Of a stretch of 40,886 nucleotides of DNA, positions 1-7,920 are shown one piece after another. Source of the stretch: an uncultured Gemmatimonadota bacterium (GTDB taxonomy: Bacteria; Gemmatimonadota; Gemmatimonadetes; Gemmatimonadales; Gemmatimonadaceae); the NCBI GenBank assembly GCA_946480295.1, contig CAMLIT010000026.1, positions 1 to 40,886 of the forward strand, read 5' to 3'. A program made the position numbers and the translations under genes. A model generated the notes under the pieces. It had not been told where the DNA came from, made no database searches, and was given only the letters and a program-made list of their open reading frames with translations. The stretch's first letter is position 1, and each line of letters opens with the position of its first letter.

Positions 1-1
1 C

Positions 2-40
2 GTCCTCGTGTTCGAGGTGACGGTCGTCAGTTCGCCGTAA
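2..40 (+). CDS. 3' end of a truncated gene, possibly FKBP-type peptidyl-prolyl isomerase
   Basis: Only the last twelve codons are inside the window, read in the frame that ends at TAA 38-40; they translate to VLVFEVTVVSSP. A terminal strand of the form LVFEVxLL is how FKBP-type peptidyl-prolyl cis-trans isomerases usually end, so that is the best guess, but twelve residues cannot prove it. The rightward direction is supported by the heptad-repeat array that starts at the base after the stop codon, as other arrays in this window sit just behind stop codons. The frame could also be chance in GC-rich DNA. Confidence 0.3.
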   Translation, partial: VLVFEVTVVSSP

Positions 41-222
41 CTCGAGGGGCGAGGGTCGAGGGGCGAGGGTCGAGAAATTTGGGTAGTGGGATAGGAACGA
101 GGAACGAGTCACGCCCTTTCTCGTCCCTCGTTTCTATTCCCTCACTCCTGCCCCTCTCGACCCTGCCCCTACACGCCGCCCCCACCCCCCCCGCGCCCCT
201 CCACCCTCGACCCTTCCCCTCC
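41..222. repeat. Heptad-word inverted array A
   Basis: Left arm 44-106 is nine units in strict 7-bp phase, purine-rich, beginning with alternating GAGGGGC and GAGGGTC and ending with AGGAACG twice. Right arm 121-169 is seven units in 7-bp phase, pyrimidine-rich, such as TCGTCCC and TATTCCC. The arms are imperfect reverse complements; the innermost pair CGAGGAACGAG (98-108) and CTCGTCCCTCG (120-130) encloses an 11-nt loop holding the pentamer TCACG (109-113). A looser C-rich stretch continues to 222. It fills the gap between a stop codon at 40 and the promoter at 242, and as RNA would be a long hairpin able to act as a terminator. Confidence 0.8.
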
Positions 223-241
223 CGCCGGGCCCCTCCCGCCG

Positions 242-247
242 TATAAT
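242..247 (+). promoter_or_regulatory. -10 box (TATAAT), leaderless-type promoter
   Basis: A perfect TATAAT lies 8 nt before the ATG at 256. A start about seven bases after the box puts +1 at 254, so the mRNA would have a leader of about 2 nt. No -35 hexamer is visible at the expected distance and no Shine-Dalgarno fits between box and start. Confidence 0.65.
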
Positions 248-255
248 CTGGCCGC

Positions 256-1821
256 ATGACAGCGCCCGGGCGCGCGGCCGCGGCACCCCACAAGTGGGTC
301 GTCGCCGGTACGGTCCTCACCGGCACCATCATGGCGGTGCTCGACTCGAGCATCGTGAACGTCGCGCTCCCCGACATGAGCGGGTCCCTCGGCGCGACCA
401 TCGAGCAGATCACGTGGGTCGTGACAGGCTACATCCTGTCCAACGTGATCATCATGCCGATCATCGCGCTGCTCAGCTCGCGCTTCGGCCGGAAGAACTT
501 CTACATCGCGAGCGTGCTCCTCTTCACGCTCTCGTCCATGGCCTGCGGCCTCGCGCGCTCGCTCGGCACCATGGTCTTCTTCCGCGTCATCCAGGGCGTG
601 GGCGGCGGCGTCATGATCACCGTCGCCCAGGCCATCCTCCGCGAGACCTTCCCCAGGGAGGAGCAGGGGCTGGCGATGGGGATCTACGGCATGGGCGTCG
701 TCCTCGCGCCCGCCGTCGGCCCCACCCTCGGCGGCTGGCTCGTCGACCAGTACTCCTGGCCGTGGATCTTCTACATCAACGTGCCGATCGGGGTGCTCAA
801 CCTGATCCTCGTGCAGCGCTTCATCGAGGACCCGCCGTACCTCGTGCGCACGAAGGGGGAGATCGACTGGCTCGGCCTCGGCCTCATGACCCTCGGCCTC
901 GGCACCCTGCAGCTCATGCTGGAGAAGGGGCAGACGGAGGACTGGTTCTCGTCGGCCTTCATCGTGCGGCTCGCGATCATCGCCGGCGTCTCGCTCGTGC
1001 TCTTCGTCTGGCGCGAGCTGGCGATCCCGAAGCCCGCGGTGAACCTCCGCATCCTCCGCAACGCCGGCTTCAGCTCGGCGACGGCGATCGGCGGGATCCT
1101 CGGCATGGGGCTGAACGGCAGCCTCTTCCTCCTGCCGATGTTCCTCCAGAACCTGCTGCAGTTCACGGCGATGAAGTCGGGGATCATCCTCATGCCGCGC
1201 AGCCTGGCGATGGCGGTGCTGATGCCGATCGGCGGCCGCTTCTACAACCGGCTCGGGCCGCGCGTGCTCGTTGCCGCGGGGCTCGTCGTGAGCGCGTACT
1301 CGTTCTGGGCGCTGTCGCACCTGACGATGCAGGTGGGCTTCTGGGATCTCTTCTGGCCGCAGGTGTGGCAGGGGGTCGGCTTCAGCCTGATCTTCGTCGC
1401 GCTCAGCACGGCGGCGCTGGCGTCGATCGAGAAGGCGGAGATGACCGCGGCGGCGGGGCTGTACAACGTCGTGCGGCAGGTGTGCGGCAGCATCGGGATC
1501 GCGGTCGCGGCGACGGAGCTGGTGAGCGGCACCTCGCGCTACCACGACATCCTGAGCGAGAAGCTGACGATCGTCGACCCGATGACGCGCCAGTGGCTGC
1601 GCGGCGTGACCGGCGCGATGATCGCGCGCGGCAGCGATGCCCTCACGGCGGCGAAGCGCGCGCTCGCGCTGCTGAATCTCATCGTCACCCAGCAGGCGTC
1701 GGTCCTCGCCTTCAACCGCGTGTTCGTCCTGGTGGCGATCCTCTTCCTCATCTCCCTGCCACTCGTCCTGATGCTGCGGCGGGGGCAGGGCGGGGAGGGC
1801 GGGGAGGTGGTGGCGGAATAG
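256..1821 (+). CDS. MFS multidrug exporter, DHA2 (EmrB/QacA) family
   Basis: A 521-residue inner-membrane drug:proton antiporter of the 14-helix DHA2 type; length and helix density fit EmrB. The N-terminal helix leads into IEQITWVVTGYILSN, typical of EmrB, followed by the motif-A loop (LSSRFGRKN) between helices 2 and 3, and the antiporter motif C (GVVLAPAVGPTLGGW) in helix 5. EmrB normally works with an EmrA membrane-fusion partner and a TolC-type channel; neither is adjacent, though a partner could lie upstream outside the window. The start at 256 is fixed by the TATAAT box 8 nt upstream. It stands alone, bounded by repeat arrays A and B, which would isolate its transcript. The substrate cannot be told from sequence. 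Confidence 0.92.
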   Translation: MTAPGRAAAAPHKWVVAGTVLTGTIMAVLDSSIVNVALPDMSGSLGATIEQITWVVTGYILSNVIIMPIIALLSSRFGRKNFYIASVLLFTLSSMACGLARSLGTMVFFRVIQGVGGGVMITVAQAILRETFPREEQGLAMGIYGMGVVLAPAVGPTLGGWLVDQYSWPWIFYINVPIGVLNLILVQRFIEDPPYLVRTKGEIDWLGLGLMTLGLGTLQLMLEKGQTEDWFSSAFIVRLAIIAGVSLVLFVWRELAIPKPAVNLRILRNAGFSSATAIGGILGMGLNGSLFLLPMFLQNLLQFTAMKSGIILMPRSLAMAVLMPIGGRFYNRLGPRVLVAAGLVVSAYSFWALSHLTMQVGFWDLFWPQVWQGVGFSLIFVALSTAALASIEKAEMTAAAGLYNVVRQVCGSIGIAVAATELVSGTSRYHDILSEKLTIVDPMTRQWLRGVTGAMIARGSDALTAAKRALALLNLIVTQQASVLAFNRVFVLVAILFLISLPLVLMLRRGQGGEGGEVVAE

Positions 1822-1856
1822 AGGCAGGAGGACCGACTGGACGCCGGGAGGCAAAG

Positions 1857-1937
1857 CGTGATTGGTCATTGGTCATTGGTCGCGGCGCGAGGGTCGCCCG
1901 AGGCGCGCCAACGACCAACGACCAACAACCAATCACG
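1857..1937. repeat. Heptad-word inverted array B (26-bp arms)
   Basis: Two 26-bp arms (1857-1882 and 1912-1937) are reverse complements at 23 of 26 positions. Each arm is a pentamer plus three heptads: CGTGA followed by TTGGTCA-type words on the left, CGACCAA-type words followed by TCACG on the right. The 29-nt middle contains a nested hairpin, GGCGCG (1884-1889) with CGCGCC (1904-1909). It lies between two convergent genes, 36 nt after the MFS stop and 10 nt from the lipoprotein stop, so it could terminate both transcripts. Confidence 0.85.
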
Positions 1938-1946
1938 TTGTCGCGG

Positions 1947-2543
1947 TCAGGACGCCTTCGCCTCCACCGCCGGCCCGCCGGACAGCGCGTCGAGCCGCAG
2001 CAACTCTCCCTGATGCCCCCGCAGGAACTCCGCGTTCTTCGAGAGCGTCGGCGTCGGCGGCGCGGCCTTCGGGTCCTTCATGAAGCGCTCGGCGCTCGCG
2101 ATCGCGATCGACATCACGAAGTAGTCGGGCACCGAGAGCCCCGCGTCGTTGATCGCCTTGCTGATCGCCGGGTTCGACTCGAGCAGCTTCTCCCCCGCGT
2201 TCGCGTCCGGCGACCCGGCGCCGCTGAGGTTCGGGTTGTCGGCGATCCGCTTCACGTCGGGGTCGCGCGCGCGCAGCACGGCGAGCGACTCGCTCGCGAC
2301 CATGTACTTCCGGAAGTTGTCGTTCGTGAGCTCGTACTGGGTGGCGAGCGCGACGCTCTTCCCGTCGGTCTTCGTCACGTGCGCCACGGGACCGGCGGCC
2401 GGGGTCGCGCCGAGGTCGGTGTAGAGCGCGCTGTCCTTCGACGCGATCGCGCCGCCGGCGGAGTCGCGCGCCGCCGTTCGCCGTCCGCCGCAGGCCGCCG
2501 TCGCCGCGCACAGCAGCACCGCCAGGATCACTCGGTGATTCAT
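1947..2543 (-). CDS. Small lipoprotein of unknown function
   Basis: A 198-residue protein with a lipoprotein signal: MNHRVILAVLLCAATAAC, with Cys18 as the lipidation site followed by GG. The mature part is hydrophilic, mostly helical and Ala/Asp-rich, without a catalytic motif I recognise. It probably sits on the outer-membrane inner face. The ATG at 2543 is preceded by the purine-rich GAGGGAGACG, a workable Shine-Dalgarno; an in-frame upstream extension would destroy the signal peptide. It converges on the MFS gene with array B between them and diverges from the gene at 2672. I cannot assign a family; lineage-restricted lipoproteins of this sort are common in Gemmatimonadota. Confidence 0.8.
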   Translation of the reverse strand: MNHRVILAVLLCAATAACGGRRTAARDSAGGAIASKDSALYTDLGATPAAGPVAHVTKTDGKSVALATQYELTNDNFRKYMVASESLAVLRARDPDVKRIADNPNLSGAGSPDANAGEKLLESNPAISKAINDAGLSVPDYFVMSIAIASAERFMKDPKAAPPTPTLSKNAEFLRGHQGELLRLDALSGGPAVEAKAS

Positions 2544-2671
2544 CGTCGTCTCCCTCTCGTCGTGTGGTGGCATCAGGCTCGTCCGCGTATCGCGCATGCG
2601 GCGTGCCGACCGGTATCGCGATTGCGTTCGCGTCCCGCTCACGGCGTCCAGCAGCGTAGAGGGGCAGCGAC

Positions 2672-3139
2672 ATGCGCAAGCACAATCTCGATTTCGGCGT
2701 TCCGGTCGGTCGCGAACAATGGGAGCAGCTCGGCCGCACCGCCGCGGCGCTCAGCCCGTCGGCCAGCGGCCTCGTATGGCGCGGCGACGAGTGGAGCACG
2801 ATCCGCGTCTTCCTCCGCAGGAACGACGTCCCGGGCGAGCTGCGGGAGCTCGTCAACGAGCGCGACTGGGCGGGGATGCTGGAGCGCGAGGTGGCGCAGT
2901 TCCTCTACAACGCGGGACGGCCGTTCGCGCGGGTGCTGCCGATCGACGCGCCCGACGAGCCGGCGATCTCCGAGGGGGAGGAGCAGCGGATGCGCCAGGC
3001 GCTCGATCGCTGGGTGCGGCTGAAGTGGCGGCACCTGATGGAGGCCTCGGGGCTGCACTACGATCGCGGCGGCACGACGCCGTCGGACGTGGGCGAGGTC
3101 CCCGACTCCGGGATGGAGGACCCCGGTCGGCCGCACTAG
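2672..3139 (+). CDS. Hypothetical protein, 155 aa, cytoplasmic
   Basis: A soluble, charged protein with no signal peptide, membrane segment or familiar motif. Trp and Arg are frequent (WRGDEWSTIRVFLRR; WVRLKWRHLMEASG), and residues about 30-125 look like a compact alpha-helical domain with a C-terminal acidic/Gly tail. The start at 2672 follows a GAGGGGC ribosome-binding stretch 7-12 nt upstream. Next comes the small membrane protein at 3161 on the same strand, 21 nt after the stop, so the two may be co-transcribed, although a TAGCTT box inside that gap could give the second gene its own promoter. Function unknown. Confidence 0.65.
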   Translation: MRKHNLDFGVPVGREQWEQLGRTAAALSPSASGLVWRGDEWSTIRVFLRRNDVPGELRELVNERDWAGMLEREVAQFLYNAGRPFARVLPIDAPDEPAISEGEEQRMRQALDRWVRLKWRHLMEASGLHYDRGGTTPSDVGEVPDSGMEDPGRPH

Positions 3140-3160
3140 CTTGCGCGGGAGGATCCCGCC

Positions 3161-3541
3161 ATGCCGACCATCATCCGCTTCTCGACCTTCGGCCCGGGCG
3201 GCCCGTCGCCGTCGGGGCGCGGGCCGCGCAATCGGGCGCAGACGATCGCCCTCGCCGTCACGGCGCTCGCCGCCGGCGCGCTGCTCCTCGCCTTCGGGCT
3301 CGTCCTGCTCGCGGCGGTGGCCGCGGTCGGCATTGTCGGCGGCCTCGGCATCGCCATCTACCACCGGCTCACCGGCCGCTGGCCGGGCCTGCCGCGCCAG
3401 GGCGGGCGCACCGCGCGCGTCGAGCCGCTCGATCCGTCGAAGGAGGTCTTTCCCGGCGCCTCGCGGCCGCTGCCGCGGGCCGGTGCGTCGGGCGGGCCGG
3501 GCGCGGGTGGTGCTCCCGGGAACGACGACGCCGGGGTGTAG
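3161..3541 (+). CDS. Small membrane protein, unknown
   Basis: A 126-residue protein with a short polar N-terminus, then a long hydrophobic stretch at residues about 28-66 that could be one bent or two tightly packed membrane helices, then a basic and Pro/Gly-rich C-terminal tail (YHRLTGRWPGLP onward). There is no catalytic motif. A GGGAGG ribosome-binding site lies about 8 nt before the ATG, and TAGCTT at 3138-3143 is a possible -10 box. It converges on glycogen synthase with only 5 nt between stop codons, leaving no room for a separate terminator. Codon pattern and the RBS favour a real gene; function unknown. Confidence 0.6.
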   Translation: MPTIIRFSTFGPGGPSPSGRGPRNRAQTIALAVTALAAGALLLAFGLVLLAAVAAVGIVGGLGIAIYHRLTGRWPGLPRQGGRTARVEPLDPSKEVFPGASRPLPRAGASGGPGAGGAPGNDDAGV

Positions 3542-3546
3542 CGCCG

Positions 3547-5196
3547 TCAGCGCGCGGCGGCGGGCATCCCCACGACGCGGCGATACAGCTTGAGGTACTT
3601 CGCCGCCGACTGCTCCCAGCCGAAGTCGCGCTGCATGGCGTGGCGCTGCATCTCCCGCCACCCGTCCTGGTCCGCGAACTGGTCCACCGCGCGCATCGCG
3701 GCGCGCATGAAGTCGTTGGCGGTGTAGTCGTCGAAGAGGAAGCCGGTGACGCCGTCCTCGATCGTGTCGGCGAGCCCGCCGACGCGGCGCGCCACCGGGA
3801 TCGTCCCGTAGCGCTGCGCGCGCATCTGCGTCAGCCCGCACGGCTCGTAGAGCGACGGCATCAGGCACATGTCCGCGCCCGCGAGCAGCCGGTGCTCCCG
3901 CTCCTCGGTGAACCGCAGCTCGACGGCGATCCGGCTCGGCGCTCGTTCGGCGATCGCCGTGAGCGCCGCCTCGTAGCGCGGCTCGCCCGCGCCGAGGAAG
4001 ATGAACTGCGCGTCGAGCGCGAAGTATCCCGGGTCGCCGAGGATCAGGTCGAGCCCCTTCTGCGAGACGAGCCGCGCGCTCATCGCGAAGATCGGCATCC
4101 GCTTCGACAGGCGGAAGCCGTGGGCGCGCTGGAGCGCCTCGCGGCAGGTGCGCTTGCCGTCGAGATCGTCCACCGAGTAGTTGCGCGGGACGGCCCGGTC
4201 GGTCGCCGGGTTCCACGCCTGCTGGTCGATGCCGTTGGTGATGCCGACGAACCGGTCGCGCAGCGAGACGAACACGCCGTCGAGCCCGAAGCCGCCGGCC
4301 GGCGTGCGCAGCTCGTGCGCGTGTGTCGGGCTCACCGTGGTCGCCGCGTCGGCGAACACGAGGCCGCCCTTGAGCAGGTTGACCTGGCCGTGCCACTCGA
4401 GCTGCCGCCAGTTGAAGAGCGTCTCCGGCAGGCCGATGTCGGCGAGGGCGCGGTGCGGGAAGTGGCCCTGGAATCCCGCGTTATGCACGGAGATCACCGA
4501 CCGCACGTCCGCGTGCAGCGGGCTCGCGGCGAAGCGCGTGCGCAGGTACACGGGGGCGAGCGCCGTGTGCCAGTCGTGCGCGTGGAGGAGCACCGGGTCG
4601 CCGTTGGTGATCAGCGGCAGGGCGGAGAGCGCCGCCATCGAGAAGCACGCGTACCGGCGCGCGTTGTCCGGGTAGTCCTCGCCGGGCGGCCCGTAGATGT
4701 GCGGGCGCGCGAAGTACGGCTCGCTCTCGATGAAGTAGACGTGGGTGTGCGCGAGCGGATGGTCGGGCGGCGCGCGGAACTCCCACAGCCGCACCTCCTC
4801 GCTGCGCGGCCCCACCTGCACCGTGAACGCGTCCCCGACCGGCACCATGTCCGGCTTCGTCGCGCGCACCGCGTCGTACAGCGGCATGACGACGGCGGTC
4901 CACAGCCCCGACGCCGCCTGGAAGCGCGCGAGGCTGGCGATCGCCTCGCCCAGCCCGCCGCTGCGGGCGAAGGGCGCCAGCTCCGCCACGACGTGCACGA
5001 CGCGCGCGGGGCGGCCGTCGGGGAAGCACAGCGGGGGCGGCGGCGGCTCCGTCGCGGCCTGCTGGATCGGCGCCGGCGGTGCCACCAGCGGCTGCGGCGC
5101 ATCCGTCGTCTGCGTCGCCGGCGGCCGCGTCGGCGTGATTCCCGGCGACGGCGCTGAGGGCGACTCGCGGATTCGCTTCTGCGCAGGCTTCTTCAT
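3547..5196 (-). CDS. glgA: Glycogen synthase (ADP-glucose, GT5)
   Basis: Transfers glucose from ADP-glucose to the non-reducing end of an alpha-1,4-glucan in glycogen synthesis. The GT5 starch-synthase domain starts near residue 65 (ARVVHVVAELAPFARSGGLGE), the GT1-like C-terminal Rossmann domain carries LMPSLYEPCGLTQMRAQRYG and the conserved tail GWREMQRHAMQRDFGWEQSAAKYL. At 549 residues it is longer than the usual ~480 because of a Pro/Thr/Ala-rich leader of about 62 residues. The canonical KxGGL motif reads R78-SGGL, with Arg for the Lys that contacts ADP-glucose. I chose ATG 5196 over the in-frame TTG at 5271. No other glg gene is next to it. HrpB lies upstream on the same strand, 111 nt away. 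Confidence 0.9.
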   Translation of the reverse strand: MKKPAQKRIRESPSAPSPGITPTRPPATQTTDAPQPLVAPPAPIQQAATEPPPPPLCFPDGRPARVVHVVAELAPFARSGGLGEAIASLARFQAASGLWTAVVMPLYDAVRATKPDMVPVGDAFTVQVGPRSEEVRLWEFRAPPDHPLAHTHVYFIESEPYFARPHIYGPPGEDYPDNARRYACFSMAALSALPLITNGDPVLLHAHDWHTALAPVYLRTRFAASPLHADVRSVISVHNAGFQGHFPHRALADIGLPETLFNWRQLEWHGQVNLLKGGLVFADAATTVSPTHAHELRTPAGGFGLDGVFVSLRDRFVGITNGIDQQAWNPATDRAVPRNYSVDDLDGKRTCREALQRAHGFRLSKRMPIFAMSARLVSQKGLDLILGDPGYFALDAQFIFLGAGEPRYEAALTAIAERAPSRIAVELRFTEEREHRLLAGADMCLMPSLYEPCGLTQMRAQRYGTIPVARRVGGLADTIEDGVTGFLFDDYTANDFMRAAMRAVDQFADQDGWREMQRHAMQRDFGWEQSAAKYLKLYRRVVGMPAAAR

Positions 5197-5307
5197 GACC
5201 CGGCGGGCGAGCGTGAACGAGCGGAATGCTTTCGCACGATACAGCGAAGCGCCAGCGGACGGGAGAGGCAAGTGCCGTGCGCGGGCCGGAGGTCGTCGGA
5301 CCGCTCG

Positions 5308-7848
5308 TCAGGTGCCGCGCGGCTTCGCCCGGCGCGTCGGCTCCGCGGCGAGCGGATCGTCCGGCCAGAAGTGCCTCGGGTAGCGCCCCTTCATCTCCCG
5401 CTTCACGTCGAAGTAGCTCGTGCGCCAGAAGCCGGCGAGGTCGCGCGTGACCTGGACCGGGCGGTGGGCCGGGGAGAGCAGGTGCATCGTCACCGGCACG
5501 CGTCCGCCGCCGACGCGGGGCGTCTCCGTGAGGCCGAACACCTCCTGCAGTCGCACGGCGAGCACCGGCGCCGCGGGGTCCGTGTAGTCGATCGGCACGC
5601 GCGACCCGCTCGGCACCGTCACGTGCGTCGGCGCCAGCTCGTCGAGGCGGCGCCGACGCTCCCAGTCGAGGAGGCCGAGGAGCAGCTCCGTCATGTCCAG
5701 CCGCGCGATTTCGGCGCGGCGCCGCAGGCCGACGAGGTGCGGCGCGAGCCAGCGATCCATCGTCGCCGCGAGCGCCTCGTCGCTCACGTCCGGCCACGCG
5801 GGATCATTGGCGTGGAGGAAGGCCAGGCGGGCGCGCAGCCGGCGCGCGGCATCGCTCCACGGGAGCGAGGCGACGCCGGCCCGACGCAGCCCGGCGGCCA
5901 GCGCCCCCGCGACCTCCTCCGGGTCGGCGTCGAGGAGCGGCGCGTCGCGCAGGACGAGGGCGCCGAGCCGCTCGCGCACGCGCGCGACCACGCTTCCCGC
6001 CTGCTCGTCCCACTCGACGACGCGCTCCTCGACGATCTGGTCGCCGAGCTCGGCGACGATCTCCTCCAGCGCCACGGGAGCGGCGAGGAAGATGCGGCTC
6101 TCCGGGCGCTGGTCGTCGAGCTCCGCGGCGACGAGGAACGACTCGTCGGAGAGCGCCTGCGGAGAGGATAGCGCCGCGCCGCGGCCGTTGCGGAGGAGGA
6201 AGCGGCCGCTCCCCGCCGGCCCCGGCCTTCGCTGCGCCACGCGGTCGGGATAGGCGAGCGCGAGCAGGAGGCCGGCCGCCAGCCCGTCGTCTGGCGCCGG
6301 GGCGACGTGGAGCTGCCGCGCGAGGTGCCCGGCCTCGAGCCGCGCGCGGCGCACCGTCTCGCGGTCCACCCGCCAGCCGCGCACGAAGCGTGGCGGCTCG
6401 CCGTGCCCGGCGACGAGCTCGAGCCGCAGTCGGAGGTCGGCCTCCGGCGGCCCCGCCACGCCGCCGCCCCCGCCCCCGCCCCCCTCGCCGCGCAGCGCGT
6501 CGCGCAGCGCGGCGAGCTGGCAGGCGAGCCAGCCGTGGCCGAGCGCGGCGCCGCGGAGGACCATGTGCGCGAGCCGCGGATGGACGCCGAGCGATGCCAT
6601 GCGCCGGCCATGCGGCGTGACGCGGCCGGCGGCGTCGAGCGCCCCGAGCTCGGCGAGCAGCTCGCGCGCCTGACCGTAGGCCGCGTCCGGCGGGGGATCG
6701 AGCCAGCGCAGCTCCGCCGGGTCGCGAACGCCGGCGGCGGCCAGCTCGAGGGCGAGCGGGGCGAGGTCGGCGTCGACGATCTCCGGCGGGGCGAAGGGGA
6801 GCAGGTGCTGCTGCTCCGCCTCCGCCCAGAGCCGGTAGCAGACGCCGGGGGCGACGCGCCCCGCGCGCCCGCGCCGCTGGTCCGCCGACGCGCGCGACAC
6901 GCGGACGGTCTCGAGCCGCGTCATGCCGGTGCGCGGGGAGAAGCGGGGGACGCGCACGAAGCCGGAGTCGACGACGACGCGCACGCCCTCGATCGTCAGG
7001 CTCGTCTCGGCGATCGGCGTGGCGAGGACCACCTTGCGCCGCCCGGGCGGGCTGGGGAGGATGGCGCGGTCCTGGGCGTCGGCGGGCAGGTTGCCGAAGA
7101 GTGGCGCGATCGTGACATCGGGATCGCGCGCCTGCTCGGCGAGGAGCGCCTCGACGCGGCGGATCTCGCCGGCGCCCGGCAGGACGACGAGGACGTCGCC
7201 CGGGTCGCGCGCCAGCGCCTCGCGCGTCGCGGCGGCCACGGCGGCGTCGAGGCGCGTGCCGGCGCGCGGCGGCGCATAACGAGTCTCGACGGGGTAGGTG
7301 CGGCCCTCGCTCGTCACGATCGGGGCGTCGCCGAGGAGCGCCGCGACCGGCGCGCCGTGCAGCGTGGCCGACATGACGAGGATGCGGAGGTCCTCGCGCA
7401 GGATGGCGCGCGACTGCAGGGTGAGCGCGAGGCCGAGGTCGGCGGCGAGGCTCCGCTCGTGGAACTCGTCGAAGATGACGAGGCCGACGCCGTCGAGCGC
7501 GGGGTCGTCCTGCAGCCGCCGGGTGAGGATGCCCTCGGTCACGACCTCGATTCGCGTCGCCGCGCTCACGCGGGAGTCCAGGCGCACGCGGTAGCCGACC
7601 GTCTCGCCGACGCGCTCGCCGAGCAGGGTGGCCATGTAGCGCGCGGCGGCGCGCGCCGCCAAACGACGCGGCTCGAGCATGACGATGGCGCGGCCGGCGA
7701 GCCAGGGCTCGTCGAGCAGGGCGAGCGGGACGCGCGTCGTCTTGCCCGCGCCCGGCGGCGCCTGGAGGACGGCGCCGGGCGCGGCGCGCAGGGCATCGCG
7801 CAGCGCCGGGAGGACGGCGTCGATCGGCAGCGGGGGACGGGTGGACAC
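5308..7848 (-). CDS. hrpB: ATP-dependent helicase HrpB (DEAH-like, SF2)
   Basis: An 846-residue SF2 helicase of the HrpB family, whose members run to about 820-850 residues. Walker A is APPGAGKTT at 30-38, motif II is DEFH at 127-130 followed by ERSLAADLGLAL, motif III is MSATL, and motifs V-VI are present (TSLTIEGVRVVVDSG; QRRGRAGRVAPG). HA2 and the HrpB C-terminal region (GRYPRHFWPDDPLAAEPTRRAKPR) complete it. A run of nine Gly in the HA2 linker is encoded by a CCCGCC-type slippery tract near 6460-6485. The start is set to GTG 7848: the protein begins there as HrpB proteins do, and a TAGTTT box lies 8 nt before it. Cellular role in bacteria is poorly defined (RNA helicase). Confidence 0.92.
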   Translation of the reverse strand: MSTRPPLPIDAVLPALRDALRAAPGAVLQAPPGAGKTTRVPLALLDEPWLAGRAIVMLEPRRLAARAAARYMATLLGERVGETVGYRVRLDSRVSAATRIEVVTEGILTRRLQDDPALDGVGLVIFDEFHERSLAADLGLALTLQSRAILREDLRILVMSATLHGAPVAALLGDAPIVTSEGRTYPVETRYAPPRAGTRLDAAVAAATREALARDPGDVLVVLPGAGEIRRVEALLAEQARDPDVTIAPLFGNLPADAQDRAILPSPPGRRKVVLATPIAETSLTIEGVRVVVDSGFVRVPRFSPRTGMTRLETVRVSRASADQRRGRAGRVAPGVCYRLWAEAEQQHLLPFAPPEIVDADLAPLALELAAAGVRDPAELRWLDPPPDAAYGQARELLAELGALDAAGRVTPHGRRMASLGVHPRLAHMVLRGAALGHGWLACQLAALRDALRGEGGGGGGGGVAGPPEADLRLRLELVAGHGEPPRFVRGWRVDRETVRRARLEAGHLARQLHVAPAPDDGLAAGLLLALAYPDRVAQRRPGPAGSGRFLLRNGRGAALSSPQALSDESFLVAAELDDQRPESRIFLAAPVALEEIVAELGDQIVEERVVEWDEQAGSVVARVRERLGALVLRDAPLLDADPEEVAGALAAGLRRAGVASLPWSDAARRLRARLAFLHANDPAWPDVSDEALAATMDRWLAPHLVGLRRRAEIARLDMTELLLGLLDWERRRRLDELAPTHVTVPSGSRVPIDYTDPAAPVLAVRLQEVFGLTETPRVGGGRVPVTMHLLSPAHRPVQVTRDLAGFWRTSYFDVKREMKGRYPRHFWPDDPLAAEPTRRAKPRGT

Positions 7849-7856
7849 GCGGGAGA

Positions 7857-7862
7857 AAACTA
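7857..7862 (-). promoter_or_regulatory. -10 box (TAGTTT), leaderless-type promoter for hrpB
   Basis: Read leftward, TAGTTT ends 8 nt before GTG 7848, the same spacing as the TATAAT of the MFS gene at 256. It predicts transcription starting about 2 nt before the start codon and no Shine-Dalgarno. Confidence 0.55.
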
Positions 7863-7878
7863 CGAGCTTTCGTGAATC

Positions 7879-7897
7879 GTGCACCGGATGGGTGCAC
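7879..7897. promoter_or_regulatory. Perfect 7-bp inverted repeat in divergent promoter region
   Basis: GTGCACC (7879-7885) and GGTGCAC (7891-7897) are perfect reverse complements around a 5-nt spacer. It lies 17 bp upstream of the hrpB -10 box, where a -35 element or an operator would be, and just ahead of the receiver-like gene on the other strand. A dimeric regulator could control both genes from here; that is inference from position and symmetry. Confidence 0.4.
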
Positions 7898-7920
7898 CAC
7901 TTGCGACGCGCGCCCGCCAT

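Noticed and set aside
294..3023. Very long frames overlapping known genes, such as 294-3023, 2596-5157, 18067-19830 and the leftward frames under the M1 and BNR genes
   Set aside because: They are Arg/Ala/His/Pro-rich frames produced by high GC, lie out of frame with genes that have clear motifs, and show no domain.
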